Positions 12,392 through 24,079 of a DNA stretch of 64,000 bases are shown here, in pieces. The notes below the pieces were generated by a model, which was not told the DNA's origin, made no database searches, and saw only the letters and a list, made by a program, of their open reading frames with translations. The stretch is from Pseudopyrenochaeta lycopersici. Its lineage: Eukaryota; Ascomycota; Dothideomycetes; Pleosporales; Pseudopyrenochaetaceae. Numbering within the stretch: position 1 is the stretch's first letter; every line of letters begins with the position of its first letter. The DNA lies in assembly GCA_003313425.1 (NCBI GenBank), contig NHZP01000028.1:620001-684000 (forward strand), written 5' to 3'. The translations under genes were made by a program, and so were the position numbers.

Positions 12392-14428
12392 CTATCTCTT
12401 AATCTCATTCGACATTCCAACATCAAACACTATCTTAACCACCGCTCCCCGTGTAGCAATATATACACTCCTGTTATCGTCCAGCTCTCGCAACATCTCC
12501 GTGTCCAGCGCTTCAGCATTGATGATAAACGCTGCCTTGCTTTTTCGCACCTCGTTTGCGTCGTCGTGATTGAGATAGTCCACGCGGTACTGGAATTCTT
12601 GCTGGTTGCTTGAGGATGGAGCTTCAATGAATATTTCGAGCCGTTTGGGAGTACGGGTTGAGAGGGACTGTAGATCATGTGGGTCTGGGGTGGCATCGTT
12701 GTCTTTTGGGGAAGGTTGGCGTGATGCGGTGTTGATTTTAGGGGAAGGTGGTTGTGATGGAGTATGGGGTGGGGGCTGAGGAGGTGGATTTGTTTTGTTG
12801 TAAGTCCTCTCTGCTTCTTCCTGAGTCTTCTCCGCTTCCGTTGTAGGATTGCTGGTCGAGGTAGTGTTTGACAATGGAGAAGAGCTTGGGACCAATATGG
12901 TTAAGCTTGCCGAAGCGTGTTGAACGTGCTCCCCTACCCCATATCCCCTTTCTTCGGTGTGCTCTGTGGTTCCCACTAACGATGGCAAGGCACGTAGCGT
13001 TGACGCAGAATGTGGCAAAGTCAGTAACGTGCTTTCGTTCGGGTCAGGGTAATTCGATTTTCGGCCTCTTGTCAGAAGCATGCTGAGACTTGTGCGGATG
13101 CGATCTTCCAACATTGCATTAAACTGGTTCTCGAGGACAACGAATTCAGGTATCGGGGGAAGTCGCCAGCCCGGATAGAGTCGCCCATGGTTTCGTGGCA
13201 TGTGCATCTTGCCATGGAGCTGGATGAAGGCGTTGCAGAGGAAGCATGCGTCCTTACTTGAGCAGACCACTCTTGGTGGTAAACTCGTGAAGTTCATGTC
13301 ACAGTAAGCGAGGAGCTGGATTTCGGCATGTATCTTAGAGTCCATGAGTGTCTTTTGGGTTAGGCTCCTAAACCGACTCTCGGCGTCTTCGCAGGTTAAT
13401 CCCAGCAAACGACATATGTGGCTAAGGTTCTCCTTCCGACCAACCTGGCGGATTCTGGCAATTGTAGTTGCAAATTTTGGAGCATAGTGTGTCGCTGAAG
13501 CCCGTTGGAAGTACTTCAACGGCAGGTCCACAAGAACAATGCTCATTCGTCTTACGAGATCCCATTTCCTTGCCGTACGTACTAGAAATCGAGCAGCCTC
13601 CCGGTATCTGGCAACCTTGCTGACTATGTTATACAGATTACTCCTGGAGCTGGGACCCATGACTCGATTTGGAATAGAATTAAGAAGGGTTTGGATATCC
13701 CCGATCTGTTTTAGCTGATACACCGTGTCCACCAATTCTTGAAGTCTGTTTGTTGTTTGATGCCCAGCCCACGCATCGACTCGTTTTATTACCTCCTTGG
13801 CTTTCGCTGTAAAAGACATTGAAAGTGGAACTAAATGTTTTTGACAACATTGTTTGAGGGAATCCAGAGTCATTTGGAGGACTTCTTTAAGGGGCTGCCT
13901 GAGTATCTTTCGAGTATTTGCGACAAACCGTAGACGGCTGAGGATACGATGCGAACACATCGATACTATCGCGGTGAAGACTTCGTTTTCGATTCCTGGC
14001 GCGATGCGTTCTTACCAGAATGCTCAGTAAGGACAGCTAATAAGAGACAGACACCCACCGTCCGATGCCTTCGATAGGTGTTCAAAGATGCGCGTGAAGT
14101 CCTTGCCCAGTTCTTGTATCATCTGGCCACCATCATTGCCCGTGCGCCTGTTCACCGCAAGCAAGATTTCCAAAGATGATGACTGCGGATTCTCCTTGAG
14201 ACACAATGCAGGAACATGATTCGGATCATTCTTGGTGTTCGAGAGGAAGGCAAGTGTGCTGACCAAACTCCTCTCAACGCTAAACGACAGCGTATAGCCT
14301 TCCTGGCGAAATGGAACATTGCCAAGAGAGTTGGCAGCGGGGAGGTTGGGAACAGTATGCAGAATGTGGAGGAGGGACACATCCTCGGCGCAGGCAATCG
14401 TAGGAGGTAGAAACGTCACTAGAGTCAT
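12392..14428 (-). CDS. OTT_1508-like deaminase family protein
   Basis: Predicted 662-aa protein. Exon 1 is 14428-14059, the intron 14011-14058 (48 nt, GTGGGT...TAAG), and exon 2 14010-12392; the junction restores frame (KASDERIAPG). The N-terminal domain has the motif ERSLVSTLAFLSNTKNDPNH. The deaminase-like zinc site shows as HAEIQLLAYC (near residue 352) and SSKDACFLCNAFI about 30 residues on, matching the HxE and CxxC pattern of the cytidine-deaminase fold. After the domain (PRNHGRLYPGWRLP) comes a long low-complexity tail rich in Pro, Ser and Thr. The family is widespread in fungi, is related to deaminases found in bacterial toxins, and has no established substrate that I know of. Start choice: first ATG after an in-frame stop. 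Confidence 0.8.
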
Positions 14429-14790
14429 CGCCCACGCCGCAATGAATCCATCAACCAAGAGAGGCCGGCATATATGGTCTCACACATAACAGGGCGTGAG
14501 AGGACGCTGCCAAGCTGTGCGGGGTTCGTGTCTTGAGTGGGATAGCCTCCTCCTTCCCCAGCCAATGATTGACGGCGCGATAGGTGTGAAAGAAACCAAA
14601 CAAGCCACAGCAGCAATCAGTCGTGAAATATCAGTATTGCTCCTTGTTACAATTAATTTTAGTTCAGTTCGGTATAACGTGTTTCACAACCGAGCCGTCC
14701 ACCCAACCGAACCGTCCACTAAGCCCCACCAAACCGCCTGCGCGTCGACCAACCCCGAGTGAACCATCTGCTCGCCCGAAAGGCTGCGGC

Positions 14791-15085
14791 CTAGGGGTAC
14801 TCAACAAGCCCAGTGTCTGCTTTTCGCTTACCGTACGGGACACCGGACAGATATGCATAGCATCTGGCCGCGTTCTGGTACCAGCGGAACATCGAGGATA
14901 TAGCCTCTCGGAGTTCGACCTGATCCGCTTTGTTGATGCAGCAGGAATCCACCCAGAAATACTCCAGCCCATCGCGCTTCGCCCGCTGTGCGCAGAACCA
15001 TATCTTGGTGTAGCCTGCCTTGTTCTTGCTGCTGCCCTTGATCAATTCAACAGGAGTTTGAAGTTGAAGAATAAGCTTTAATGGT
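14791..15085 (-). pseudogene. HET-domain fragment
   Basis: Remnant of a heterokaryon-incompatibility (HET) domain. The translation includes KAGYTKIWFCAQ, then GLEYFWVDSCCINK, then MFRWYQNAARCYAYLSGV, the conserved central block of HET proteins. The upstream part that normally begins the domain and the downstream Trp-rich part are missing. A GTAAGT at about 15088 suggests an exon boundary, but the sequence before it does not look like HET. It lies 5' of the deaminase gene, in the same orientation. HET proteins trigger cell death on non-self fusion; this piece is too short to work. Confidence 0.72.
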
Positions 15086-15364
15086 ACTTACCAGTCCAAC
15101 ACTGTGCACTTCCATAGCTGGTTGTGAAAAATGGGCGATCATTGGAATATCAGACTCAGGCTATAACTTAATGAACGAATCCCGAAATTATCTGGCTCTG
15201 TCAGATGCGAGTCAATTTATTTCCCTACTGCTATATACGCTCATCGCTTCCTACCCTCTATTTATCCGGGCGCGCAAGTGATACGTCATAGATGAGTACG
15301 GAACTGTGCTGACATACAGTCTCATCAGACCGTGGTGAAGGTGACAGAAACAGGCCCATTTATG

Positions 15365-18300
15365 CATAGATCGGAGTAGTCCGTCAGTCCGTTCAACTGG
15401 CATTAAACGGACGGACTGCTTAATTTTGAGGACGGACTGCCAAGAACCGTCGGTTTCAGAGGTCCAAACTGAACGGACTGGCTAATTATATATACATAAA
15501 TATCCTTGGTTTTTGCCAAGCATCGTGAGTTCTTGGCATGGTGGGGAGGTTCTGTACAGTGCCCAACGGCCTACCCAGTTGCCCTTCTTGCTTGTCAACA
15601 CCAAATATCCACTATCCGCGCTGAATGTGAGGTGGTGAGACATTGTACGCATGTTCGGCCCTAACGGAGGTCTCCTCCAAGGATGATGTGGCCATGGATG
15701 AGGTACGTAAAGTAACGAGGGTTATGACCTGCTTGTTAGTCACACTAGGCGTTTAGTAGGGTGATTAAACGCACTTCCACTCGATGATCTTATCCTGATT
15801 CCACTGCCGTAGACACTGAGCTGCTCCGATGGTGTTTGCCTTAAGCCGGCCACGCTTCTTCGTCACCATATCGCCGGTTTGACTATAGAGGCGTTCGTTG
15901 TCAGCTTCGCTGGGCGGGATTCCGTAGATTTCAAGCGCCATCCGCGAGACGTGAGGCCAACGATATTTATTTTCAATCCAGAATTGAATAGGGTCCTGTA
16001 CAAAGGCAAAGCCGCGGTCGCTAGCCTGCTGGAACTCGTCCATTTCATCATAGTCGTTAGGATTGTCTCGCTGGCGTTCAAGCCATGCCGCTGGATCTGC
16101 TTCCTCTTGCGTGAGATCTGGATATGGGCCTAAAAACTCAGCATCATCTGCAAGGAAGGCGGTAAGGAAGTCATGACGCGTTTGCTGCTGGCTTGCAGCG
16201 GCGTATAGATGGCGCTTAACGCCTAAATCAAGCTGTTTATAATATTGCCAGATCTCTTGAAATTTGGGCAGCCATTTCTCCACCCACTCTGGCTTATGAC
16301 TCCAAAGCTGCTTAAGCTTCTCAATTCGATAAGCAGGATGGAGAACGAAGGCAGCAATAATAATAGGCGTCTCATCAAGCTTTTCGTAATAGGTTTGGAG
16401 CTTCTGCCAGCCTTGCTGGATATGGATTCTAAGATGTTCGAACATGTCCATTTCCGTACTGTCGATGGGATTGTCTCGGTCGATGTAAGATTCATATTCA
16501 GTAGCCTTACTTTCAAGATGGTGGAGGAGTGATTCGAATGTTGGTAAAACCTCCCACAACATGCCATTGCGGCCCTCTGTAGGATTGCCTTCGGCCTTCT
16601 TCGAAGCCACCATAATCGGCTTCAAAACCTCCATATATTGCATGATTACGGGCCAGTCGTCTGGTGTAAGCGAATCAGTGACAGGGACTGGTGGCTCAGG
16701 TTCCTTGATCTGTTTCTTATTAGGACCTCAAAGGCGATTCTTCTCAGCCACCTGCTCAATGGCCTGAGCGTATCTGCGAGCCTCTCGAAAGCAGTATTCG
16801 TCAATAACGTAGCGGAGATCGTTGCCTGCTTCATATGCGAAATAATGGGAGTTCCAGCGCGTATCGCCAGGCCGTTTAAGGCTAACATGAAGTCGTCGTT
16901 GGCGTTTGCTATTAGGCTTGTCAACAGGCGGAGGTGGTGCGAGGCCGTACTCATCAAGCTCTTTCTTTAGCTGAGTGAAATTGCGAAGCCTTTGGCCGTC
17001 AGCGTGCTTATCAGTAATCCACATAATAAGATTACGAAGCTTGCCTAGCGGCCCAGTATCGCGCCAGCGTTGAAGTTGTTCGGCGATAACTTCAATATTT
17101 TCAAATCCTTCCGTATCCTTAAACGCCTTGAGGTCGCGGCCGTACATAATAGCCATTGCCACAAGGTTGAGAACATGGCAAATACATCGCAAGCGGCGTT
17201 CGCTGCCATCAAAGTTGAACTGCTCGCCTAGGTGATCCATACAGCCATTGTTATTTGTAGCGTTGTCAATCACGAAGTATCCAATTCGATCCTCAAGCCT
17301 CCATTCTTGAATAATTTTTGCAACCCCCTTCGCAATATTCTCGCCCGTATGGGTCTCGTCAATTTCTGGTAACGATAGCAAGAGCTTACGCTTTTTACCA
17401 TCCTCATCCAGCCAGTGGACAAAGATACCGTTCAACCCTAGGCCGTTATCCGCAGACCACAAATCGAATGTAAAATGGAGGTTATAGGGTATATAGGCAT
17501 GGACTTCTGCTGCTTTATGTCGAAACTTATGAAAGTCAGCCGCTATCCACTCCTTTACAGTCTTTGCACACGGTAAACAGCCGGCGTGTTCAAGCTCTGG
17601 ATTTGCCTGTAACATCATGTCTTTAAATGTCGCGCCCTCAATTTGAATGAACGCAATGTTGTTATAAGCTACCCAGCGAATGAAAGATCGTTTGAAGTTT
17701 CGTGGTTTAAAGCCCTCAACCTTTCGATTGCGCTGCGCCTGCTCAGCTGATTCACCGCTTTTCATAAACGCTTCGTGCTTGCGCTTCTTAATAGGCCCAT
17801 TCTTGTCGATTGAGTGCTTCTCCTGAAGGTGGTCTGCCATATTTTTTGTGCCTCCTGTGTCCTCATATCGCGTAGCCGGCGAGCGCTTTTGCTGCACGCA
17901 CCGCTTGCAAACCCAAACGACTGTATCCTTCTTCATGTGTTGGATCCTAAATCCTTCATCCCAAACCCATGACGTACGCGGTCGCTTTGAATGATTTGGC
18001 TTGCCATAGCCAGGAAATTGAACCCACGGAAATCCAGCCCAGGCTTCATCATTAGCATCGTCGTTCGTAGAGTCGATAGGATTGGCGCAGTTCTCCGAGG
18101 CAATATTTTGGGTGCTGTTTGATTGGGAAATACTAGAGGGTGCTGTAGGATCGGTCGGGGATTCAGAAAACAAGGTTGACGCGTTGTCGTTGGCCATATC
18201 GCATGGTATTAGGGATGTAAACAATGCAGCGCGGGCGGATTCAGGGGTCAATGAAAGAATCTGTGGCTAAAACATTTGGATAACGGCTTCTGATTGGTTG

Positions 18301-18544
18301 CATTGTGCACTAGCCACTATTTAGCCACTGCTCTACTATGGCCGGGGTAGCGAACATCATCATAGTTACGGTCTTACTACCGCGCACATATATATATACA
18401 TAAAACAATCAACCAGTCCGTTGAAACAGTCCGTTTCGGACCTTTTAAACTGACGGACTGCCAGATTCCTGCAAACGGACTGACTGAGTCTTGGCAGTCA
18501 GTTCAGTCAGTTTGAACTGTTTCAACGGACTACTCCGACCTATG
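15365..18544 (-). mobile_element. hAT transposon 2 (hAT-2) with 8-bp target duplication
   Basis: Complete 3,180-bp element. Its ends are CATAGATCGGAGTAGTCCGT at 15365 and the inverted CATAGGTCGGAGTAGTCCGT ending at 18544 (one mismatch). Both sides carry the identical 8-bp duplication CATTTATG (15357-15364 and 18545-18552), diagnostic of hAT insertion. Subterminal regions contain many copies of the hexamer GTCCGT and relatives in both orientations, likely transposase-binding sites. Confidence 0.95.
15765..18197 (-). pseudogene. hAT transposase with one in-frame TGA
   Basis: Transposase of hAT-2, an 811-codon frame from 18197 to 15765 with one nonsense codon, a TGA around 16728-16730 after VAEKNRL. 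The N terminus has a BED-type finger (VWVCKRCVQQ then HLQEKH), the middle has the conserved RRLRCICHVLNLVAMAI block, and the C terminus the hAT dimerisation region (WPHVSRMALEIYGIPPSEADNE). No other stop or frameshift is seen. Inactive unless the TGA is read through. Confidence 0.88.
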
Positions 18545-18645
18545 CATTTATGGTGATTTTCCTTGCTGTGTGGTACCCTACCCTAGTTTCACTATCATCC
18601 AATAATGCAAACCGCTCTGACAAGTCGCTATTAGACGAATCTAGT

Positions 18646-18918
18646 CTATCGGTATCGGATCCACACACTGTCAGCCTCTGAGTCGGAATCGTCGATGTAT
18701 TCACTGTCGTCTGTTTGAACACTCAACAGATCAAATTGATACTCAGAATCAGCTTCTGGATTCCCGGTTGCCTCGTACTCATCAGTCGAAGTGCCTGCTA
18801 GATCATATCCAGCACTTTCATAAGCGAGGTCGAGTTCAGAGATTTCGCTTTCCGAGAAATTCTCCCCCACGTATTTCTGCGCTGATGTGCTTTTCGTGTT
18901 CCTGAGGTCGTAAGACAT
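18646..18918 (-). CDS. Hypothetical acidic protein
   Basis: A 90-aa frame starting MSYDLRNTKS, strongly acidic with runs of Asp, Glu and Ser in the second half, ending shortly before the hAT-2 duplication. A longer reading from 19053 is possible. I recognise no domain. The composition could be a disordered tail of a larger gene cut by the transposon, or chance. Confidence 0.2.
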   Translation of the reverse strand: MSYDLRNTKSTSAQKYVGENFSESEISELDLAYESAGYDLAGTSTDEYEATGNPEADSEYQFDLLSVQTDDSEYIDDSDSEADSVWIRYR

Positions 18919-19484
18919 GGTCAGAAAATTGGAGTGTCTGTTTAGATAACCTCTCAAGACGCAGTGCGTGATAGGAAATATATACCCTTTGACCTTCGAG
19001 GGCCGAGATGGGCACTTTCCTTGGATCATGCATCTCTTCGATCTAAAATACATCTTAGGGAGCCAATACGGCGTATGCTGTTGAGCCTTTTCAAGGTTGT
19101 ACCGTCCCAGAAATGCCTGTACTAATCACAAGGCGCCGCCTTGTTTCTCCCAGAAACTGACCTTCCGTGCCCTTTTGCACGACTGGGTTTCACATAGGGT
19201 CTATTCGCTGCACCGTATGAACAGAACCTGACTAGTGTGTAAAAATAGATTCAACCAAATTTTCCCAACCTCCAGCTGTTATTTACATGCTTATACATAG
19301 AATAAGACCGCATCAGGCATCCTGAGCGCCACTTTTGGCTCCACGCGGGCAAGTACAAAGCAGAGGCGCTTTACTATAGGAAGGAACCACACCACTCAAA
19401 AATGAAGGAAACTTCCCATGAAAGGCATATGCAGGTAGGAGAAAGAGATATTGCTCGTTCACAGGCTTACGTAGTTAGGAAGTA

Positions 19485-19790
19485 TTGCGCACGCCATGCG
19501 CCAAGGACTCAACATGGCGCAAGGGCATTGTGAGGCGCTTACTCTATATACAGCGTACACAAAGCTTAAAGCCAAAAACACTTCATCTCATGGTCCACCT
19601 CCTGGACCGTATACTCGCAAAGCACTGCCTTAAACCCGACAATGACAGCATAATGTGGGTAATAACTAATATTGCTAAAATTGCTAGTGACCACGAGGAA
19701 GACGCCCGCTTCAGGTTGGAGCAGATATGGCATGGCTGCAAGGACGACTTCAAGAGACAAGAGCAGGAGATCCTTGAAAGTTTGAACTAA
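19485..19790 (+). CDS. Hypothetical ORF, weak cyclin-box resemblance
   Basis: A 101-aa frame. The segment LKPKTLHLMVHLLDRILAKH followed by IAKIASDHEED resembles part of a cyclin box (a conserved Leu..Asp-Arg helix and a later Glu-Glu helix). The match is partial, upstream and downstream helices are lacking, and no introns link it to other coding sequence. At best it is a relic of a cyclin-like gene; at worst a chance frame. Confidence 0.25.
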   Translation: MRTPCAKDSTWRKGIVRRLLYIQRTQSLKPKTLHLMVHLLDRILAKHCLKPDNDSIMWVITNIAKIASDHEEDARFRLEQIWHGCKDDFKRQEQEILESLN

Positions 19791-20462
19791 CTACCAGCTG
19801 AATTGGCCCAGCCCTCTCGTGTTCTTAAATAACTATTTCGAGAGCACTATATGTTCAAAGAGCGATATATCGACCCTTACGGCACTCGCCACTTTTATCT
19901 TGGAAAATGTCACTCTTCAATGAGAGTCTAGTGCCGCAGCTCCCCAGTGTCACAGCTGCGGCAGCCTATTGTATGGCGGTGTCAATACTCGAAGGAGCAC
20001 CATGGGTTCGTTCTTACCACATTCTGAAAGCGAGATTGGGCTGACCAAACAAGACACTAGAGATGGAACGAGTTTCGCAACATTCGTTCGACGAAATCTA
20101 CCCAGCCATGCGCTCCATGTGCCAATTCCACAAGGAGAACAGTAAGTACTCCGTCACTCTAGATGAGAGCCAGAACGATATTGCAAACTTTGTGACTATC
20201 AAGATAGCGCGAGGTTTTACGATGTCTGTGGCCGTGACGCCCGTTACGGCGAAGTCGAAGGAGGGTATCATGGAACAGTTGACGCTCAAGTGTCTCTGAT
20301 ACAAGAGATTCAAGTGTCCTCAAGTAAGCAGAACATGAAAGATCTCCCTTGTGGTAGCATGCTCACTTTTTGTTTCCGAGGATGGGGACCTTGTGTTCCC
20401 ACGATCTATTCGAAACCAGGTAACTAAGTTAAGTAAGTTGATTAATTTACTATAATTACTCA

Positions 20463-22200
20463 ACAACCGAGACCGCTGCCGCAACTGCCGCCGAAGCCCT
20501 CCCCCCTAACGATAGCGATATCTCCTCTGATGATGAGCGATATACGGATAATTACGATGGGATTCAGTGGGAAGCGATTAAGCAATATATTAAGCCTCTC
20601 CGAACGCAGAAGAGGCAACCGAGCTGGATCTACAAGTACGGATACCGTGTGGCTTCGCTGAAAAACCCAAAACGGACATTTTTCGTTTGTAGACATTGCC
20701 ATCTTAAGAAGTCCACTCATAATCATATCTTCGATGTTACATCATCTGTTTCAGCTGCCGCACGCCATCTAGGGATGAACAGACCTGGCCATAGATTGTG
20801 TAAGGACGGAAAAGTTACTGTCCAGATGGAGTCCAGTCAACAAACCTTACGGGGCCTTATTGAAGGCGGGTTTGAGGTCTCTCGGGAGATAGCTAATGAG
20901 ATTGGCCACTTTGACGTACAGTCTTTTCGGATGAAAGCCGTCATCTGGCTCCTTCAAAATAACCCTCCGTTACGCGAATTCGAGACTTCTGCGTGTAAAG
21001 AGATGATTGCTGCTGCTAACCCTGAAGCCGCAGCAGCGATTTGGAAGAACCACCAGTCAGTTACCCATTTTGTAATGACACAATACGATCTAATCCTCTC
21101 TACCGTACGCCGGCATCTCTCATCTGCGCGCTCACTAATACACTTCACCTTTGACGGCTGGACGACAAAGGGTGGCAAGAAAGCGTTTCTTGGCGTCCAT
21201 ATACACTATCTTGATGACGATGGCAATAAACACGAATATCCCATTGCGTTACCACAGCTAGCCGGTGCTCACACGGGCGAGAGGCTTGGTGAGGTTGTCA
21301 ATGACGTAATCCAGAAGTTCGGGATCGAGTCTAGCCAGGTTGGCTATTTCATACTCGACAATATTGGCTCCAATAACGTTGCTGTCGACATCCTCGCAAA
21401 ATACCACTACTTCAACGGTACCCACCGAAGACTACGCTGCGGGTCCTCACACGCTTAACCTCGTTGGCCAAACCGTAATCTTCGGTATTGATAGGAAAGT
21501 ACTTGAAGCAAATACCAGCGAGAGCGCTGAAGACGCCAAATCAGAGGCAAGATATCTGCAAGAGTGGAGAAAAGACGGGCCGTTAAGCACGCTCCGAGAC
21601 GTCATAGCGTACATCTCAACTCCGCAGCAACACGACCTCCTACGCGATTTTCAGGTCAAGGCCAACGAGCAGCTACCGGATCCCAAGTTTCGAGTCAAAG
21701 AAATCAAGAAACCTGGCACTACCCGCTGGAATTCATATCACGACGCTTTTGAGCGCGCCGTTGAGCTACAACAACCGCTTGACGCGTACATGCAATACCA
21801 TATTGGACAGTATCGGATGGAAATGGCTACTCGGCTCGCCCACAACCCAAACGCCGCGCTGGTTGACGTACCTGATTGGATGAGGACCGAAGGATTGACG
21901 GCCCAGGATTGGCAGGTTATTATAGACTATATTCGGATATTACAGCCTCTCAAGATTGCTGCAAAGAGACTCGAAGGACGAGGAAAATGTGGGCGTTTTG
22001 GTGCTCTTTACGAGGTTATTCCAACTTTTGAATATCTCCTTCGCAAGTACGAGAGCCAGTTTGATTTCTTAAAAGATGTTGACTATAACGAGGCGGGCGC
22101 TCCCGAAGATCATGAGCTTTACAATATTCGCGCTGCTTGGAAGAAGCTTCGCAAATATACGTCAAGCTCGACGACTCTCTAGGTTGCCAATTGGATTGAT
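20463..22200 (+). pseudogene. hAT transposase 3, frameshifted and 3'-truncated
   Basis: Remnant related to hAT-4 at 47824. Coding runs from at least 20463 with an acidic leader, then a BED-like finger (FFVCRHCHLKK), the FTFDGWTTKGGKKAFLGV block and HRRLRCG. An extra G near 21442 shifts the frame; the second frame continues PHTLNLVGQTVIFG. A second shift near 22150 breaks KKLRKY. At about 22182 similarity stops, replaced by TTGATTGAT/ATCAATCAA palindromic sequence, and the C-terminal dimerisation domain is absent. No TIRs were located. Confidence 0.8.
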
Positions 22201-22556
22201 TGATAGTCATCAATCAATCAATTTCCAATCAATTGATCAATTCAGATTGATTGTTCCCAAGTCTGGTAGCTAGAGTATAATTGTCAGATTCAAGGACTAT
22301 TTGGCTTGACCTTTGATGAATCTTGATGATGAACGTGATTGATTGCTTCTGTGTTCCCTATTTTCTCCTTTTATGGAGAGTGTGTGTGTGCCAAGTGGTT
22401 ACACCCGAGCTTTGTACTACAATACAGTATCGCGTACCCTCGCTTGTATCTAACAATAATATTACTAAGATATTATAATTAACCATAAGTTATTATTAAG
22501 TACTACTATTTAATACTTAAGTTATAACTACTTCAAATACTTGTCTATATTATATT

Positions 22557-22581
22557 TGTCAGAATTTAATGAATGTGTTGG
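22557..22581 (-). repeat. Solo LTR C, left piece
   Basis: The first 25 bp of a minus-oriented LTR (TGTCAGAATTTAATGAATGT...) related to the Copia A LTR. The rest lies at 34193-34329, after Copia A. The solo LTR is flanked by the duplication ATATT (22552-22556 and 34330-34334). Confidence 0.88.
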
Positions 22582-22759
22582 TGTCAGATTGTCAAGTACT
22601 GCATAGGAAAGAGCGATAAATAGTAGGACCGATAACTATTGCGATCTACGGAACCTCCGGAAGCAGAGGAGCTATAGAAGAAATGAACGGACAGAACACC
22701 ATCAATACAATCAATTCTGATCCACGATCATGACCAAAAAGATTCATTAAATTCTGACA
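22582..22759 (+). repeat. 5' LTR of Copia A
   Basis: 178-bp direct repeat of 34010-34187, apparently identical over the parts compared by eye, with TGTCAGA...TCTGACA ends. It contains a GATAAATAG stretch that could serve as a TATA-like promoter. Confidence 0.93.
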
Positions 22760-22772
22760 ATTAAGAGTCTCA
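22760..22772 (+). promoter_or_regulatory. Primer-binding site of Copia A (anticodon-arm type)
   Basis: ATTAAGAGTCTCA directly follows the 5' LTR. It is the reverse complement of the anticodon arm of tRNA-Lys(CUU) as I recall that sequence (TGAGACTCTTAAT), not of a tRNA 3' end. It would fit priming by a cleaved half-tRNA, as known for Drosophila copia with initiator Met tRNA. Confidence 0.55.
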
Positions 22773-22796
22773 CTGACCCTATAACGAGCGAGGACC

Positions 22797-23394
22797 ATGT
22801 CTCACGCAAATATTACCGGCGTACGCGACGCTACGATCATCCTCACCGACTACACGAACTACACGCCATGGTTACTACAACTCAAAGCAAAAGCAGAGTT
22901 CCACGACGTATGGGCAATCGCAGACCCTGATGGAACTAGAGAACCTTTGCTGGAACCGATCCCCCCAGTCCTACCACGATTAGCTGACTACGTACCGGCT
23001 GTAGTCCAACGACCGGCACCCAGCGCGTCGTCAAACTCTCGGGGTAACCGGGTTGGATCATCAAGCCAGCCAACAAGATCAAACCCGGCCCGAACCGATG
23101 CAACTCCAGCTACACCGACGAAGCTATCGGACTTATCACCTGAAAGCCAGGAAACATACAAGGCCGATCGAGACGACTACAAGGTACAACTCGAAGCCTA
23201 CAAGATCGATGAGAAGAAATACGACAGAGAACGGGCTAACTATCGGTTACTTGCAACACACATTCAGAGCACAGTATCAGCGCACATTCAGCGCAACTGC
23301 TGCCTCCCTGGTACCACGATTCGCAAATGGATTATTGATATCCGAAGGACAGTAGGAATCAACCCACTCGAAGAACGCCAACGAGCACGAACAA
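22797..23394 (+). pseudogene. Copia A gag, N-terminal part
   Basis: Starts MSHANITGVRDATIIL and encodes a copia gag N terminus (NYTPWLLQLKAKAEF) with a linker and a helical region. It is cut at 23394 by Copia B and continues in frame at 29736. The ATG is the first in frame after the primer-binding site. Confidence 0.82.
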
Positions 23395-23557
23395 TGTTGG
23401 GATTACATAAACAGACAGACCCCTGCTAGCGCCATCTTTATATGTAGCACTCAACCGACTAGACGTGATGGATACACCTCGGACAATAATGAAGACAATA
23501 CCTATCATGTCGATAGTCTCCTTTCCTCATCGTGCCGAAGAGCCTATAAGTCCAACA

Positions 23558-23569
23558 GGTTATGAGCCC
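23558..23569 (+). promoter_or_regulatory. Primer-binding site of Copia B (initiator Met half-tRNA type)
   Basis: GGTTATGAGCCC immediately follows the 5' LTR. It is the exact complement of GGGCUCAUAACC, the anticodon stem-loop of eukaryotic initiator Met tRNA as I recall it, the same primer strategy described for Drosophila copia. Confidence 0.7.
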
Positions 23570-23616
23570 GGGTTCTGCGCCTATTTTCATACCTGATTCG
23601 AGCTTGGCCCCCACTC

Positions 23617-24060
23617 GCAGCAGTCCTCAAGCCTGCCACTCGCAGAATCCTCAAGCCTGCCACTCGCAGCAATCTTCAAAGCCTGCCACTCGCAGCAATC
23701 CTCAAGCCTGCCACTCGCAGCAATCTTCAAAGCCTGCCACTCGCAGCAATCCTCAAGCCTGCCACTCGCAGCAATCTTCAAAGCCTGCCACTCGCAGCAA
23801 TCCTCAAGCCTGCCACTCGCAGCAATCTTCAAAGCCTGCCACTCGCAGCAATCCTCAAGCCTGCCACTCGCAGCAATCCTCAAGCCTGCCACTCGCAGCA
23901 ATCTTCAAAGCCTGCCACTCGCAGCAATCCTCAAGCCTGCCACTCGCAGCAATCTTCAAAGCCTGCCCCACTCCAGCCTGCCACTCGCAGCAATCTTCAA
24001 AGCCTGCCACTCGCAGCAATCTTCAAAGCCTGCCACTCGCAGCATTCCCAAAGCCTGCTC
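23617..24060 (+). repeat. Minisatellite in the Copia B leader
   Basis: Tandem array of about 17 units built on CCTGCCACTCGCAGCAATC followed by CTCAAG or TTCAAAG. Units of about 25 and 26 bp alternate, giving a higher-order period near 51 bp. The array is open on both strands, which creates apparent repeat proteins that are not credible genes. It lies between the 5' LTR and gag of Copia B. Confidence 0.93.
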
Positions 24061-24079
24061 CGGCAGCAACACCAAAAAC

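Larger units (their letters stand above)
18553..20459. other. Gene-poor stretch with short uncertain frames
   Basis: About 1.9 kb between two hAT elements. Three short frames are the only candidates: 18646-18918 (minus), 19485-19790 (plus) and 20063-20299 (plus). None has clear gene support. No repeat ends or RNA genes were found. Confidence 0.45.
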
